Source of the DNA: Delphinapterus leucas
Lineage: Eukaryota > Chordata > Mammalia > Artiodactyla > Monodontidae
Direction of reading: 5' to 3'
Assembly (NCBI RefSeq): GCF_002288925.2
Contig: NW_022098062.1
Location: forward strand, 6,560,308 to 6,624,307
DNA: 64,000 bases
This document shows positions 24,901 to 39,900 of the stretch, in pieces; positions within the stretch are counted from its first letter, which is position 1, and every line of letters starts with the position of its first letter. The position numbers and the translations under genes were made by a program. Under the pieces are notes generated by a model. It was not told where the DNA came from. It saw only the letters and a list, made by a program, of their open reading frames with translations, and did no database searches.

Positions 24901-27900
24901 TGTTCAAAAATCTGAACTAAAAAATACTACAAACAATAAACTGATTTTTTTCTTTGAAACCAGAGTCCTTGACTAAGGAATAGTTTTGTTGACATATTAT
25001 TTAAAAAATTTGTAAAAGGTATCCAAAACACTTAATTTGGATAACAGAGAGAACTCCTGGAGGCTTAAAGTTATGAGTAACTTCTGAGATTAATATTAAG
25101 AGAAACCTTAAAAAACCAAGACATTAGGTAAATACAGCTTAAGATTGCTAAGAGCAGCTGATCGACAGTTAAATAGCAATCTCTTGTGGTATTAAGTCTG
25201 CAAAGCTATGAATGCCAAGGGAAAATGTGGGATGTTTACTGGATAGCAATATGGAGTGATGGATGACCTTTTGTTTTGTAACCAAATAAAGTGAGGCAGT
25301 TCTGCAAGTACCTACCATCAGTAACAGGGTAAAGTCCTTTTGAGTCTTTAAATCTGTGTCACCTACTATACTGCAAGATTACAGTACCCTTATTAATTTA
25401 TTAATAAATGACCAATGTCCTTTAAACATGTAATGTAAATGTTTACTGCCATTTTATTGTGAATTTTAGTAACCAATTATCTTTGGTGGGAATATAAAAT
25501 TACTGGTTTTAACCTGACTCACAAACATTTTCGATCTACAATATTACACAGAAGTCAGACACAGCGGCACATACTTGTGATATGTTGGTACAACATCATG
25601 GAACAAATGGAAGATATTCCTCACTGAGTAGAAAAGTTGAACAGCGCTAAAAGGAAAACACAGTTTCAACAGAAATGCAGAAGGATATATTGGCAATGAG
25701 AAAAAAAATTCAAACTCAGTGCACCTGAAGGGAGAGTCAGCAGCGAAAACTACACCTGGAGAGAACAGATGCCTTGGTCACTGCTGAGAACAACATTCCT
25801 CTAGATGGCATAGATTCTCAGCGGTTATTCACTAACCAGACTACAGGTCTAAAAACCTGCACCCATTAATAATATTAAGAATAGCCTCATTCAACCCAAA
25901 GCCTCTTTTCCATTCGTCAGTTTGTGTTCTGCCAGTACCCAGAGTACCCCTTCAGCGACAAATGGAGCTAAGCCTCGAGCAAATGTCACCTCCTCACTGA
26001 CACACTGTGCAAAGGGCAAGGTATCAATAAAGGCACTCACTGGTGCTGTCGGAACCAGCCTGCCTTTCAGCCTCCACCTTCCCTCCTTCTCACCCCAATG
26101 CAAGGAGATGAATCAACATTTCTAGGACAGAATCCAACCTCAAGTTTTCTTGCCCTTTAAATCTGGTCTTAGAACGCCTAAAGATCATTATTAAAAAGCA
26201 CTTAGGAAGAGCAAATATAAGGTTTGCGTAGCTTACTTCTACATAAGAATATTTTAAACTATGTACCTTGAATACATCACAGGAATTCCACAAATAACTT
26301 TTAAAAATTAGTCATGATCACTATACCCCAAAACACTGTTACAACTTGATTACTATGATACCTGACTAAATTATTTCATGTTATTTTTGTCGCATGTGTT
26401 GCTGTTTGAAGTTTGATAATAGGAAAAGTGAGTTGTTGTAATGTAGTTGTGTTTTCGTTTATCCTGTTAAAATTATTTTTTTGGTGGGAAGAATGTCCAT
26501 AGACATTCAGTATACAAAAATATTGTTTGGTATTCTCTTAGGAAAAATTGCCTTGCATCCCTAACTTCTGCTCTGGTACATTTCAGGTGAATGCCATGTA
26601 ATGAAACAGTCACTCCTATATTATTCTGCCAAAGGAGTGCATAATTCCTTTTACATGTATTTTTCTTCCTACTTAGATTTAAAACTGGATGGACTTGTGA
26701 ATATAATGATTCATTCAAGTCATGGAAGTATCTTAGTGAACATGTTCTTTCTAGAGCAGAATGAAATAAAGGGGTTAGTCTGTACACGGAGATAAAGACT
26801 GAAACTCCAGAAGCCCATCGGAAGACACAATTTAAGTCAAGCCCTAACTGAAACTGTTTTCTACTCTGAGGATGAAAAGTAAAAATACTACTACACACAG
26901 ATCCAAACTAAAGAGGCTTTTTAAAATCTGCTCTATAATCAATTTGGGCTACTGGCTACCATTTTCTCCTCAATTTATAAAGTTTAGGAGTATGGGAAGA
27001 GCCTACTAAACAAAAAGAGATTCAGTACAAATGTGCAAGTATATGGATTGAGTTTGGGTACCTTGAATACAATATTGATTAGAAGAAAGCTTCTTGAAAG
27101 GGAGAAATCAGAACTTTGGTGCATTCCATTCTTTTCCTTCTACCTTTGGCTACCCAATAAACTATTATTGCTTTACAATTAACATTTAAAATGTCAATTA
27201 ATTAGGGCCCAGATTTCAAAAGGTAAAATGGACGTTAAGCTAAAGGGCCAGAGCTGCTGAAACAGATGGTACAACTATCACTGAGGCCACCACCACCAGT
27301 ACTGATAAACATCTGAGTATTAATTATTTCCCAGGTAGCATTCTAAGTTCTTCACAAGCACTTTCTCATGTAATATCACTGGAGTCAAATAAAGTTAAAA
27401 GTAAACAAAAATTAAAGGGCTTTTTGTTAAAAAGTGATTAACAATTTTTAATGTCAAACCCATTTGTCCATCCATACAATGCTTTTATTGCTCATACCTT
27501 GTTGTAAGATTGTATGTTATTGTAAATAAAAGTTAATTGTCAATACATACGTGTGTACTATACTTTTCTCTAGGGAAAAAAAATATTAACTAGTAAGATA
27601 AGAAAACCCAAAGAATTCCAGTTAATTTTCTTAATAAATGTCTAGTTTAGATATACATTTAACCAAGTCATTGCCATTTCCAGAGGACTCAGAACTCGTA
27701 CCATTGATCACTGCTAGTTGTTGCCTCCAGTAAAGTCTGATAGGCGAGTTCCATTAATTTCTTCACAGATTCACTGATGCGGCATGTGGGCAAAGAAAAG
27801 GAATGTTGGTCCAACGTATTTTCAGGCTCTAAATTCATCACTTCGTTGTACTGAGTTGTGGACACTTTCTGTACTTGCAGCTTGTCACCCTCAGCAGGAC

Positions 27901-30900
27901 TAGGTAAATCTGGCACACTTATCTTAGAAGCAGGAGTAACCTAAGGGTCAAATACAGAAGCAAAGAAAACGCACTGTCCTCAGAATAATCCAAACGCAAG
28001 CGTACAGCGAGGAATAAGATACCGGTTGCTTCCATGATGATTAAGCTGTGGATCCACAGAATGATTAAAAGATTTGAGTAAACATGGCAGTACTTCAATG
28101 ACTACTCAATCTTGGGTGAAAGCACGTCATGAGAAATAAGCAATCCCTTTACTGTGCCATTCTTCTAGTTCTCCTGTGCGCTCTCACTCTTAGTGGAAAC
28201 AGCAACGCTGTGAAACTGGCCCAAGATTTTAGGTAAATGAAAGGACCTTCGAAAATCCTCCTTCTCAGATGAGACTATTAGATTAACACACACCAGTATG
28301 ACTTGTGTTCCACTGTCATTAAACAAATTATTTCCCACCAGAAACACGTGTTGGCTTACTCAAAGAAACAACACATTCAGGCTAGCTTATACTGCTCTTA
28401 AAAACAAAATTCCAAACAAAAACCAAAAAAGCTTCCCTAACATTTATACAGAATGAAAATTCCCAAACTTGGTCAAGACTAAAGGAAAGAACACTAGGCT
28501 TCTACTTGGGAAACATCAGTGATATTTTCTACCCTAACTTTTAACAAAGTCATTTAACCTCTCTTGACCTCATTTTCTCATTGTAATATGAAGAAACTGC
28601 ACTACAATAATGGTTTTCAAACCTTGCTTCTTGAAGATGCCTCAGGGACCAATAAAAGGGGAGATTAAGCAGGTGGAAGCAGCAGGTTCCCACTGCAAGA
28701 AGAGCAGCTCTGCTCTGCACATACTGGACCTCTACGGAAAATTTCTGACAGAAGAAGCTCCAAGTCTAATAAAAGTGTTTAAGTCATGAGACTTGCCATC
28801 TGTAAAATGGTATAATAATGTCTGCTTCATAGGGCTGTTATGACATTTAAATGAGAATACAAACATCACAACTGGGAGAGGTGCTACCGGCATCTAGTGG
28901 GTAGAGATTAGGGATGCTACTAAACATCCTACAGGACAGGCCCCCAGAGCAAAGAATTATCTGGCCACAAATGTCAACAGTGGCACTGCTGAGAAACTCT
29001 GATCTAGAGGAAGCTACATCATTAGGATTTGGGTACTTGGGGGGAAAATACAGTCTTATAAAATGTCAGAACTAGTTGAATAGGGAGTTCAGAGATTATC
29101 TAGTTCAATTCTGTCATATTACAGAAGAGGAAAATGAGGTCCAAAAAGGTTAAAAGATTTATCCCAGAGTCACAAAGTGATCCAGTAACAATCCTATTTA
29201 TAACAAGGAGTTACAACAGAGTTAATGGGATATATATTAATTCATTTACCAAATATTTACTAAGTACATAGTAGTATGCACCAGGTATTTTCTTAATGCT
29301 ACAGATACAACAGTAAACCAAACAGTAAAGAACAAAACAAACAGGAAAAAAAAAAAAAAACAACCCTGCCCACATAGAGCTTATTTTCTAGAGGGGAAAA
29401 ACAATAAATAATTCATATAGAATATTTACTGATAATAAGTGATATGACGAAAAATAAAGCAAGGAAAGAGTACAGGAAATAGCGGGAGGTCACAATCTTA
29501 AAAGAGTGGTCAGGAATGGGAGCACGTCTGTGGTAATATCCCAAGCAGAGGGAAAAAGAGGTTCAAAAGTCCTGCAGCCGAGTCGGCCTGGCAAACGAGC
29601 AGAGCGACTGAAGAGGAATGCAACAGGAGATGGAGTCAGAGAGGCAACAAGGGGACAGTTCACAGGAGGCCGTGCAGGCCACTGCAAGGCTACTGGGTCT
29701 TTCTCTGAATGAGACGGGAAGCCACTGGATTCTGTGCACAAGAGTGACATAAGTGATATTCATGTGAAAAACACCTGCAGCCCAGTTCCCGGTACTGAGT
29801 GCATTTCGGCTCCCTTAACCACCCAAGATTACATCAAAATGTGCTAATATCTGTGCACCTCAAATGGCTAATTTAATATTTTACTGAAGTGGACACTATA
29901 ACAGGGTACCTAGCCCCAGGAAAATGGGGCATGACAGAAAGGACAGAGGGAGGAAGAGCGCAGTCCTCTCAGCGATAACAGATAAATGGCTGAGGAATTT
30001 TCTATTAAGGGATTACTTTAGTGTATGTCTTCTTTTAATCTAAGTAACACCTTACATTTGTCAAATATTATTTTATATATGTAAGATGTTAAAAAAAATA
30101 CACAGAATAATTTAAGGTCAAAGGAGTAAATTACCCTCAATGCAAATTAATTTGTCCACGGATTTTACAGGTAATTGTTTATACCATACAAAGATCACAT
30201 CTTTCTGTTTGTTTTTATTAACTTCAAAACTAGCACCTCTATTAGCGTAAGCAATAAAGTCAACATTTCACAACAGGATATAATCTCTGGATATAACAAT
30301 ACCTGTCACGAAACTGTGTACTAAAAATTCAAGTGATAAAGTTGAGAAAACTCTATAGGTTGATATACTCTCTGATTTCAACAATAATCTATTACATTCA
30401 CGTAGACTTTTTTAATTTATACAATGCTTTTATGTGCATTATCTCATCTGGACCCCACAATACCCTAAAAAAGACGTAGGAATTAGGACCCCTTTAAAGA
30501 TGAGAAAACTAATGTTTAAGAAGATTAATAACTCGCCTCAATGAGCTCAGCAGTGCTCTTCCACTCTATCATAATCATCTCAAAAATGAGCTGCTTCCTA
30601 ATACAAGGTAACACCCTGTAACCCCCAATACCTTCACAGTGTTGTGAATTTCAGAGGTCATTAGGTTTCTAGCTGCCACAATCACATCCTGACACTTCTT
30701 GTTAGCAAAATGAGAATTGATGTTACGGGCATATTTCAGCAAATCTGTAGTATTTCCTTTTAGAAACCTCATCTCCTTTAAGGCATTTTCAAATTCTTCA
30801 GTGGACTGTATGATCTGAGAAAGAAACACAAGAGAAAAAAAAGGAAAAGAATCAAATACATATGTTCCTTTCCAATATTAAAATTTCAAATCCAATGTAT

Positions 30901-33900
30901 AGGAAAGAACAAGGACCAGCTGGTCATTTAAGTTTTAGAAAAGATCATCAATTACTAGGTATAAAAATATTATTCATTTTTTCTAGCCTTAAATTCGTGA
31001 GGAAGAGCACCTTCATTAGAAGTTTTTGACTCTGCTTAGTAAAGGCGCAAACATTTTTAAATAAATAGACAGTAGGTCCCCCCTTATCCTCGGCTTCAGT
31101 TACCCACAGTCAACCATGGTCTGAAAATATTAAATGGAAAATTCCAGAAACAAACAATTTCTATGTTTTAAACTGTGTGCTGTTCTGAGTAGCATGATGA
31201 AATATTGCGCCGTCCTGCTGTCTTGCCCAGGATAGGAATCATCCTTTTGTCCAGCATATCCATGCTATATATACTACCTGCCCATTAGTATAGGAAAAAA
31301 CATAGTACATATGTGGTTCAGTACTATCCACAGGTTCAGGCCTTCGCTGGGGGAACTGGAACGTAGCCCCAGAGATAAAGGGGGACTACTGTAGTGTTCG
31401 AGGAAACACTAAAAAGAAGCCAAAAAGTAAAGCGTCACATAGTAGCTACTATAGCTGACACCAATAGAAAAACAATTGTTTTTCAAAAGTATCTTACTAA
31501 AGAAAACGTACTTAATAACGAAACATACTTCCCCACCCAATCAAAAGGTAGGAAGCCAGAAGAGACATGAAGTCAGAGGGAATTTGCCTCCACACTTTAT
31601 GAATAATTTTCTTAAAGATGTCACTAAAGAACAAAAGATCTCCAAGGTAAACAAGTGACACCAACAGGAACCTACGGTCTCTTCGAACCCTCTGTGGCAT
31701 CTCTGCTCTTACCTCCTCATACTGCTGTAACTTGCTGCTATTTGTTGGGATAGAATAAACCAAACAATTTTTAATGAGGCACTCGGACAAGTCCTCCCAG
31801 ATCACGTCACCAAGCATCTCGGCCAATACGATCTTGCATGTTTTTTCATTTTCTACGTCAGCAACAAGAGGCAAATCTGAATCCAAAAGAAAAAGTTTTA
31901 AACAAGAAACTCTTCACAGTCTGGACATATTCTCAAATTCCCTAGTTTTCTAGAATTCTTTCATTTTAAGATGACAGGGCAGAAAACAGCACGAACAATT
32001 CTCTAGCTGTCTCAACAGACTACATGGGAAGAGCATGACACACAATTATTATTTTATTTTCACTGCTCAGATGAATCATCTGCCTGTTCTCTCTAACAAT
32101 AAGGTATTAAGCCGCCTACGTTATCATCACCTACTGCTGATCCACAGACCTGATTATATGAAGCGCTCAGAAGTTCTGCATACCAAGGCGAAACTAGTCT
32201 AGAATAAAGTCCAAGTTGTCCAATAACAAATACATTTCTTTCATCTCTGCAAAGGATCTGAGTGTTTATCCCAAGTAAAATATCAATAAACACCTTACAT
32301 TATAGCATAATATCTGGCCTACCGAACAGAATACTTCAGTATCTCTCCCACGGTATATTTTATGGTGGCTTTTTCTAACACATTTTGAGGGAGTTATATT
32401 TAGAACATACTATTAATTAACTAAACAATATATAAGAACCTTAAAAGAAAGTGACCATATTACCTCGGAGCCTTGAGATATCTTACAATATCTGAAGTCT
32501 AGGCCTGCACTGTCCGATATGACAGCAACCAGCCACATTTTGCTACTGAGCACTTGAAATGGGGCTGGTGTGACTGACGAACTCAACTTTTTTTTAATTT
32601 TAAGCAATTTCAAATTAAGTTTAAAAATGGAAGCAAGGGTGTGTGGTTACAGTGGGTAGCACAAGGGAGCCTATATCTTGATTGTGGTGGTAGTTACATG
32701 AATCTACACATGTAATAAAATTGCACAGAACTATTCACACATACAAATGAGTGCAAGTAAAACTGCAGAAGTCTGAATAAGCTCTGTGAATCATAACAAA
32801 GTCCATTTCCTGGTTCTGATACTATACTATGGTTACACAAGATGCTAACATTGGGGAAAACTGGGTGAAGAGTACCTGGGACCTCTGTACGTTTTTTGAA
32901 TTAAAATTTTAAACTAAAAAAAAAAAAAGAGGAAGTAGCGCAAAATATTTTTCTGTTAAACACAATTTTGTTGCTTTGAAAAGACTATGCCTCACTTTAA
33001 CCATCACATCATATAAGCTATTGTGTGTACTGTAGTGCTCACATCAGGCATGTGTATCACTTCTAGTATTTCTTATAAACACACCTTCGATGTAGATTCA
33101 TTCCACTGGAATGACTTTGTTTTCCTATGCACCAGTGTAACATTGTAATGCATTTATTTGAATATTTTTCACATACAGCACAGGTTACAGTGATACCTAT
33201 AATAAACTGAAAACGGTAGTAAAATTGAAATGCTTATTATTTTCACCATGATATATTTTTCTAGCTTAAGAAAATGATTATAAACAAACTTTTAAACTTA
33301 AAACTAAGGTACACTATTGATGCAGAATCAAGTGAAGGTGCAGAAGCTAGAAGAACTGGTAGAACAGAAAAGGAAAATACAGACTGGAAGAAAATATGCC
33401 ACAAATTTTACAATAAATGGCAGCTGCAGCTTGCTAAAACAGAGCAAAACAAAACTTTTGCTGTGCAAAAAAATTTTTAAGATGATAAAGCAGACAATAT
33501 TAAGAGAAATTTCAACAAATACATTAGGAATTTGTCAAGTTTCCTCTCAAAGAAGAATTGACAAAATTAGTCACCTGAAATCACAATTAAATGTCCAACC
33601 CCAAATGTGATTTTAAGGGGATCTGAGCTTGTAAATTTAGCTAGCGATAAAATGACTTGGTAAAATCATTCCATACATTTTGGTAGCAAATTTATGCTGG
33701 TTTTTAAAAAATTAATTAGGGCACTTATCCATCTTTTTCTATTGACCAAAAGAGCTTGATTATCAAAGGGATTATCTGTAATTTGAAGAGTACTTAGAAT
33801 GTAGCCACAAACCGTATGTGCCTGATGGTGGCCTTTTTAGTGGAAAATCTTTAACAACCTTTCAAATTTCTTCTACAACTACTTGTATGTTCAGAGTCTC

Positions 33901-36900
33901 TATTTCTTGGTAAATTTTAGTAGTGTATACTTTCTAGAAAATCATTCATGGCAAAAGCAAAATATGCTTGTTGTGACAAAGCGAACACCACGGAAGTTTA
34001 CAAAGAGAAAGCCTAATTTTCCCTCTCCATACCCACAAGCTTCTCTCTCTCTCTCTGTGTCCAAGTAACCAGAGTTAAGAGTTTGGTTTGTATTCTTCCT
34101 CCCTTACATTAATAATACACACACGCACACATGCATGCACGCACGCAGACACATGATATAGACTAAACTGTGTCCCCCACAATTCATATGTTGAAGCCCT
34201 AGTCCCCAGTGTGACTGTACCTGGAGACAGGGCCCGCCTTTAAATAGGGCATAACGGTGGAGCCCTAATCCACTATGACTAGTGTCCTTTTAAGAAAAGG
34301 AGAGACACCAGGGATAAGCATGCAGAGAAGAAAGGCCATGTGAGGACAGTAAGAAGGCTGTCTGCAAGGCAAGGAGACAGGGCTCAGGAGAAACCAAATC
34401 TACTAACACCTTGATCTTGGACTTCCAGCCTCCAAAACTGTGAGAGAATAAATTTCTATTGCTTAAGCCACAGAGCCTGCGGAATTTTGTTATGGAAGCC
34501 CTAGCAAACTAATATAACATTCATATAAGGGGCTACTTCCTTTTTTATAAAATGGGTTTATGCCATAGATTTTACATGTAACTTTTTTATCCCTTAAAAA
34601 TAGATTGTGGCCATCTCCGAGGTCACTATATCTAGCTCCACTTCATTTCTTTTCAACAGCTGCACCATTCTTCAAATGATGCACATTCCAGTATGCAAGT
34701 ATATACAGTACTCATACATGCAAACATATACACTGTTGATATCACATAGTAAGGAATTAAAAAGTGGGACACCTGGGTCAAAGCGATGTATATTTTAGCA
34801 TAACTATAGAGCTGCAGATTACTTTCTAAAAAACTCACTAAAGCGATGAAGGAGACTACCTTTGCATTTTCTTACCAAAAGTGTCTTACACAAATCTTTG
34901 AATTCTGTCAACCCTAGGGGTGAAAAGTTCTACTTTGATGGTGTGATTTCCATTCCACTATTAGGGAGATTAAGCAATACATACCTTTATGTTTATTAAC
35001 AACTTGCACCTTTTCTTCCATAAACTGCCTATTCATATTTTTTACCCTTTTTCTGTTATTATGTTCTCTTTTTCTTTGTAAAAAAAATCTTTGTATTAGC
35101 TCCTTGTCTGCCAATGTACTGCAAATATTTTCTCCCAGTATAATATTATCTTTTGACTTTGTTTATGGCATTGTTTACCATACAGAATTTAACATTTATA
35201 TGTAGTCAAATTTATCAATCATTTCCTTTATGCATTCTGAGCTTCCTGAGAATATTTAAGTCTTCTTGTAAATTTTCTTCTAACATTTTTATTGTTTTAC
35301 CTTTTGCATATAGGGATTTAATTTATCTGGAATGTATCTCTGTATGAAGTACGAAGCAGGAATCTAACTTTGTCTAATTCCATATAGCCAATTTTGCTAG
35401 CACCGTTATTTAATAAACTATCTGTCTCACTAAACTGAAATGTGACTTTGATCAAATGGTAAATTCTCATTTATTCTTGGCTCTACTTCTGGACGCTTTT
35501 TCATTCCACTGATCTTCTTATGTCAAGAACATAGTTTTAATTATAAAATTCTCCAACTAGTGTTTTGCAAATCTTTATTAGCAGGTCTCATAAATACATT
35601 TTTTGATGTAAGCTCTAGAGTAATTAATTTGTCAAGTTGGAAAAATATATAACAAGAATCTGATTGGGAATGTTTTAAATTTATACATTATTTTGGAATG
35701 AGCTGACAATTTTTTGAGACTGTCTTCTAATCCACGATAGCCTCCCCCTACTTTACGCCCTCAATAAGTTTTATGCTTTCCCTTACATGTATTCTTCCCA
35801 TTCTTATTAAATTTATCTTTTAAGGATTTCATAGATTTTATTGCCATTATAAATAAGATATCTTTATATTTTAATTTATAACTGATTGTTACTAGCTTGG
35901 AGAGAAACTGATTTCTATAGATTTATACTGTACCTAGACAACTTAGTAAATGTCTTACTAATTATTAAAGTTTTAGTAGTCTTTTGTTTTTTTAGGTATA
36001 CAATTACACCATTTACAAGTAAAGATAAATTCTTCTCCTTATTTTAATACTCATACTTATTTTCTCTTCTTTGCATCAGCCATAACCCCTAAAACAATGT
36101 TAACGAATATTAATAATAACGTGCATTCCTGACTTAAAACTGATTTTAATGGAAATAAAGTTTTTAATCCTTTAATAGATGCTTGTTGCTGGCTTTTTAG
36201 AAGCAATTAGCTTCAAAATTAATTACTTTAAAAAAATCAATAAAGTATAACATAATTATGCAAAGTGGTATATTATACAGCTGTATACTTTACTTCATCA
36301 TTTCCCTATTCTTCAAGATTTCATGACTTTCCAGTATTTCAATATTATAAGTAACATTATGACGAACATCCTTATACATAAATGGTTTTATATATTTAAG
36401 ATTATTTCTTCAAGGCAGACTCCTAGAAGTTGAAACCTTGGTTTAAAGGATATAAACATTTTAAGGCTTTTTATATATTTTGCCAAATTATTTCCAAAAG
36501 AATTTTTTTTCTCCTCTTTTCAAAGCTCCTTTGCTGTTGGTACAATGATGCTTAGTAATACAGAAAACCTGGGAGAAAAAAATACATATTTAAAAGATGA
36601 AAAGAGCATAAAACCAAAGACAAACATAAGACGGAAGGTAAAAATCTTTATGAAGTTTCAGAATAACTAAAATCCAAAGAAAGTAGAGGATTCCAAAAAG
36701 AACTAAGGCCACAAAATATGATCCTCAGGTTTTATTTAGGGCAAGAAGATGAAGGAAGGGAATACTGACTGAAAGATAGTAAAGAGATTAGAAGAGCACC
36801 TAGCAACAGTGAGTTGTCTTCTGCTCTGAATATCCTAGGTACTAAGAAAACTTACAAATAAAACACTAGGTTGAATACTTAAATGGACCAACGTCAAACT

Positions 36901-39900
36901 GGAAAGAGGTTTCTACTGGAATTCCCCAGAGCACCCTCTGACCTAGCCCTATCCTAGGTAATAGTACCATCACTGACTCAGATTAAACTGTAAGAAAACA
37001 TGATTATCAATTATGCATTCGATATGAAATAGAAAGGATAATGTAAAATTTTCTCAAGTAAAATTTAACAAAGATTAACGTTAATGCCAAAAAATCAAGT
37101 ACAAGATGGGAAAGCAGCAGTTTGCACTGAGTATGACATAGGATTTTCACTGACGTCAAGCTCAGTAAGTTAACTGTGTAATAATACCCTTTGGCTATAC
37201 TAACAGAAGCATGAAACTGGGAATGAGTGTGAACAATCCCATACTATTCTGAATTGGTTCGGACTATACTTAGAATACTTTGTTCTGTTTTGAACACCAT
37301 AACTTTAATAAAAGGACTATGGAAGAAATGGAATATATTCACAGAAGATCAGTGAAGGTAAGAGGAACTTAAAAAACTATTTCATTAAAAAAATAAAACT
37401 AAAGATGTTTTATATTGGTGATAAGATGTAGGCAACATAATAACAGCTACTATAAAGAATTTGAAAGTCCATCATATGTAATAAGAATTAGACTTCTATA
37501 TAGCTCCACATACTAGAAACAGCATCAGTAAAGCAGATATTACAGGGCATATATTTTGAACATATTTTTTAAACAACTACCCTAAAGATTTAAGTTCCAA
37601 AATGGTCATTTTGGCAATAGCATTTAAGAAAGGAGATACAATTTTTTTTAAAAACCAACAAACAAAAACTTCATAGAACTCAGAGTTGTCCAGAGGTAGG
37701 ATGGAATGCCTCAAGAGGAAGTGAGTTCCCTCTCACTAAAGGTGCTCAAGTTTGTTATACGACCAATTGATGGGAGTGTTACAGAGGAGAGTCGAGCATC
37801 AGAGATATCTGTATTGCGTCACCTTTCTAGTTCCTTCCAATCCTTGGATACTTTGCTTACAACTCTTTTTTTATATCTAATAAAAATAAGGGTGGATTAT
37901 CTCCCTAAGTAAAGGAATAAGAAGAAAACTACCTTGGGTTTTTGTAATTTATGCAAGCCTTAAAATTTTTTATTCTCTGCTGTCAAAACTAGAAAGAATT
38001 CCTTGCTCTACATATAAATTATTTATATATAAATAATGTCTGTATGTGTATAACTGAGTCACTTTGCTGTACAGCAGAGATTGGCAAAACATTGTAAATC
38101 AACTGTACTTCGATTTAAAAAAAAATAAATTTATATATAAATAAATTATGTTGACTGCCAGAAAGGCATACAAACAATAGCAGCGTGTCTTTTTCATTTT
38201 CTCCACAGCAAGAATGCTTAATTTGTCTATTCAATAAGACAACTGAGAAAAGCAAAAAGAAGGTAAGTCAAATAGACTAAAACCAACAGTATTATAACAA
38301 AACACCAGAAGAAATTTTACTTTTAGTAGTGTGACAGCCAAAAAATGATTCAAGCAACATAGAAACTATTTCAAGGGTGAATATATAAAGATCTAACCAG
38401 TAGGCTGAGATGGAATGAAATTCATTGCCTATGTTAAACCTATTTTGTTTATATCAACTAGGTTGACGGGGATTTTCCCAACAAAAGATATAAAACAGCA
38501 CTTGGTTCATTTCTGCTTCTCCGATAACTAAAGCAAGAGTCCCAAAATGTGATGTTCCTAGAAGTCCCATGAGGGAAATGCATCCCAAAATTCAACTAAA
38601 TATTACAAACACAGACTCTAGGGCACCACTAAAGACCCTGCTTGTCAACACAGGGCAGAGAAGGAATGCAAAATAGAGCAAGAAATAAAAAGGTAACTAC
38701 TTTGTTCCCATGACATAATTTACTCACGTCTGATCCGCCATTCACTCAGATTGCTGACATTTTTATCCACTTTAAAATAATATTTGCTTTCAAACACCAT
38801 ATCGACTTCTCTAAAATATAAAAGCACTGCCTTGGGGATACATACCTAGAAGTTGTTTCTGGACCACTTCCAGTACCAGTCTGATCTTGGCAAAAACTTC
38901 AGATGGCGATGGATGTTCCAAGTCAGTCATCACAGATTCAAAACGAATGATAATGATGTTAGGTTGGCTTTCTATCACAGCAAAAAGGGATGGGCAAGAT
39001 GCCAGAGGCCTAAGGATATACTTCAGCAGCATCTGACCTGAAAGTTTTATCAACACTCATAAAAAATAAATCACGTCAAAAAAAAAAGATCTTCGAGCCT
39101 GACAACAAAAATACATATACCATGACATTACACAACACCCATTATGCACTGCAGGTTTGCCCACTGAAGTTTCCCAGATTGTCTACAGATTTTTATGTAA
39201 ATTATTCAAAAAATCAAATAAAATAAATACCAGCAGCTACTTTAAAAAAAAAAAAAAGAAAAGAGAAAAGGAAAGGATCTAAGCCCTTAATGAAAAGTGT
39301 AATATTTATACAATTCCACTTGATAAATCATGAGGCCAAACCCTATGATCCATCATCAATATTATTCAGAGAATACTGATAATTTTTCTGTCATTCCTTT
39401 AACAATGGACCTTCTGAAATTTCATGTAAATGAAACAAAGTATTATGCCTTACCAAATGACTTAAGCTTGGTATGTAGCTCCCCAAGAAGAGAAAATGCC
39501 AAGAGGACAGAACTGATGGGTGGCACGGGGGTCTTCTCTTCTTTCTGAGATTGTTCAGCGCATAAATGAAGTTCTGTTTGTAGGCAAGATTCCAAGTTGC
39601 TCATATCTAAGAAAAAGGGAAAAAATATCAGCTGTCTCAGCAATACAAGATGTTCCCATTTCTATTCCTGAGAGCCCACCGTCTACTAAGGGTCCTAAAT
39701 ATGTGGTTTTACTACAATACACTTCTAATGCAATCAAATATGAATTACTACATACATGTCCTTGGCATCACTTTAAAACAGGAAATTACTTCCTTTGGTA
39801 TGTTCAAAGAATCAAGCTGAGTGCCAAAGTAAGATGATGTGCATACAATAACTGCTTACTAAATATGTGTTGAGAATGGATAAACAACAAGGTCCTACTG

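Noticed and set aside
25891..26125. Paired 67-70 codon frames in intron 10
   Set aside because: Mirror-image frames on opposite strands with no known family; treated as chance.
29490..29763. Overlapping frames on both strands in intron 9
   Set aside because: They lie in an antisense L2 fragment.
33274..33610. Two lysine-rich overlapping frames in intron 7
   Set aside because: No motif, no start context and no conservation evidence; a worn transposon is more likely.
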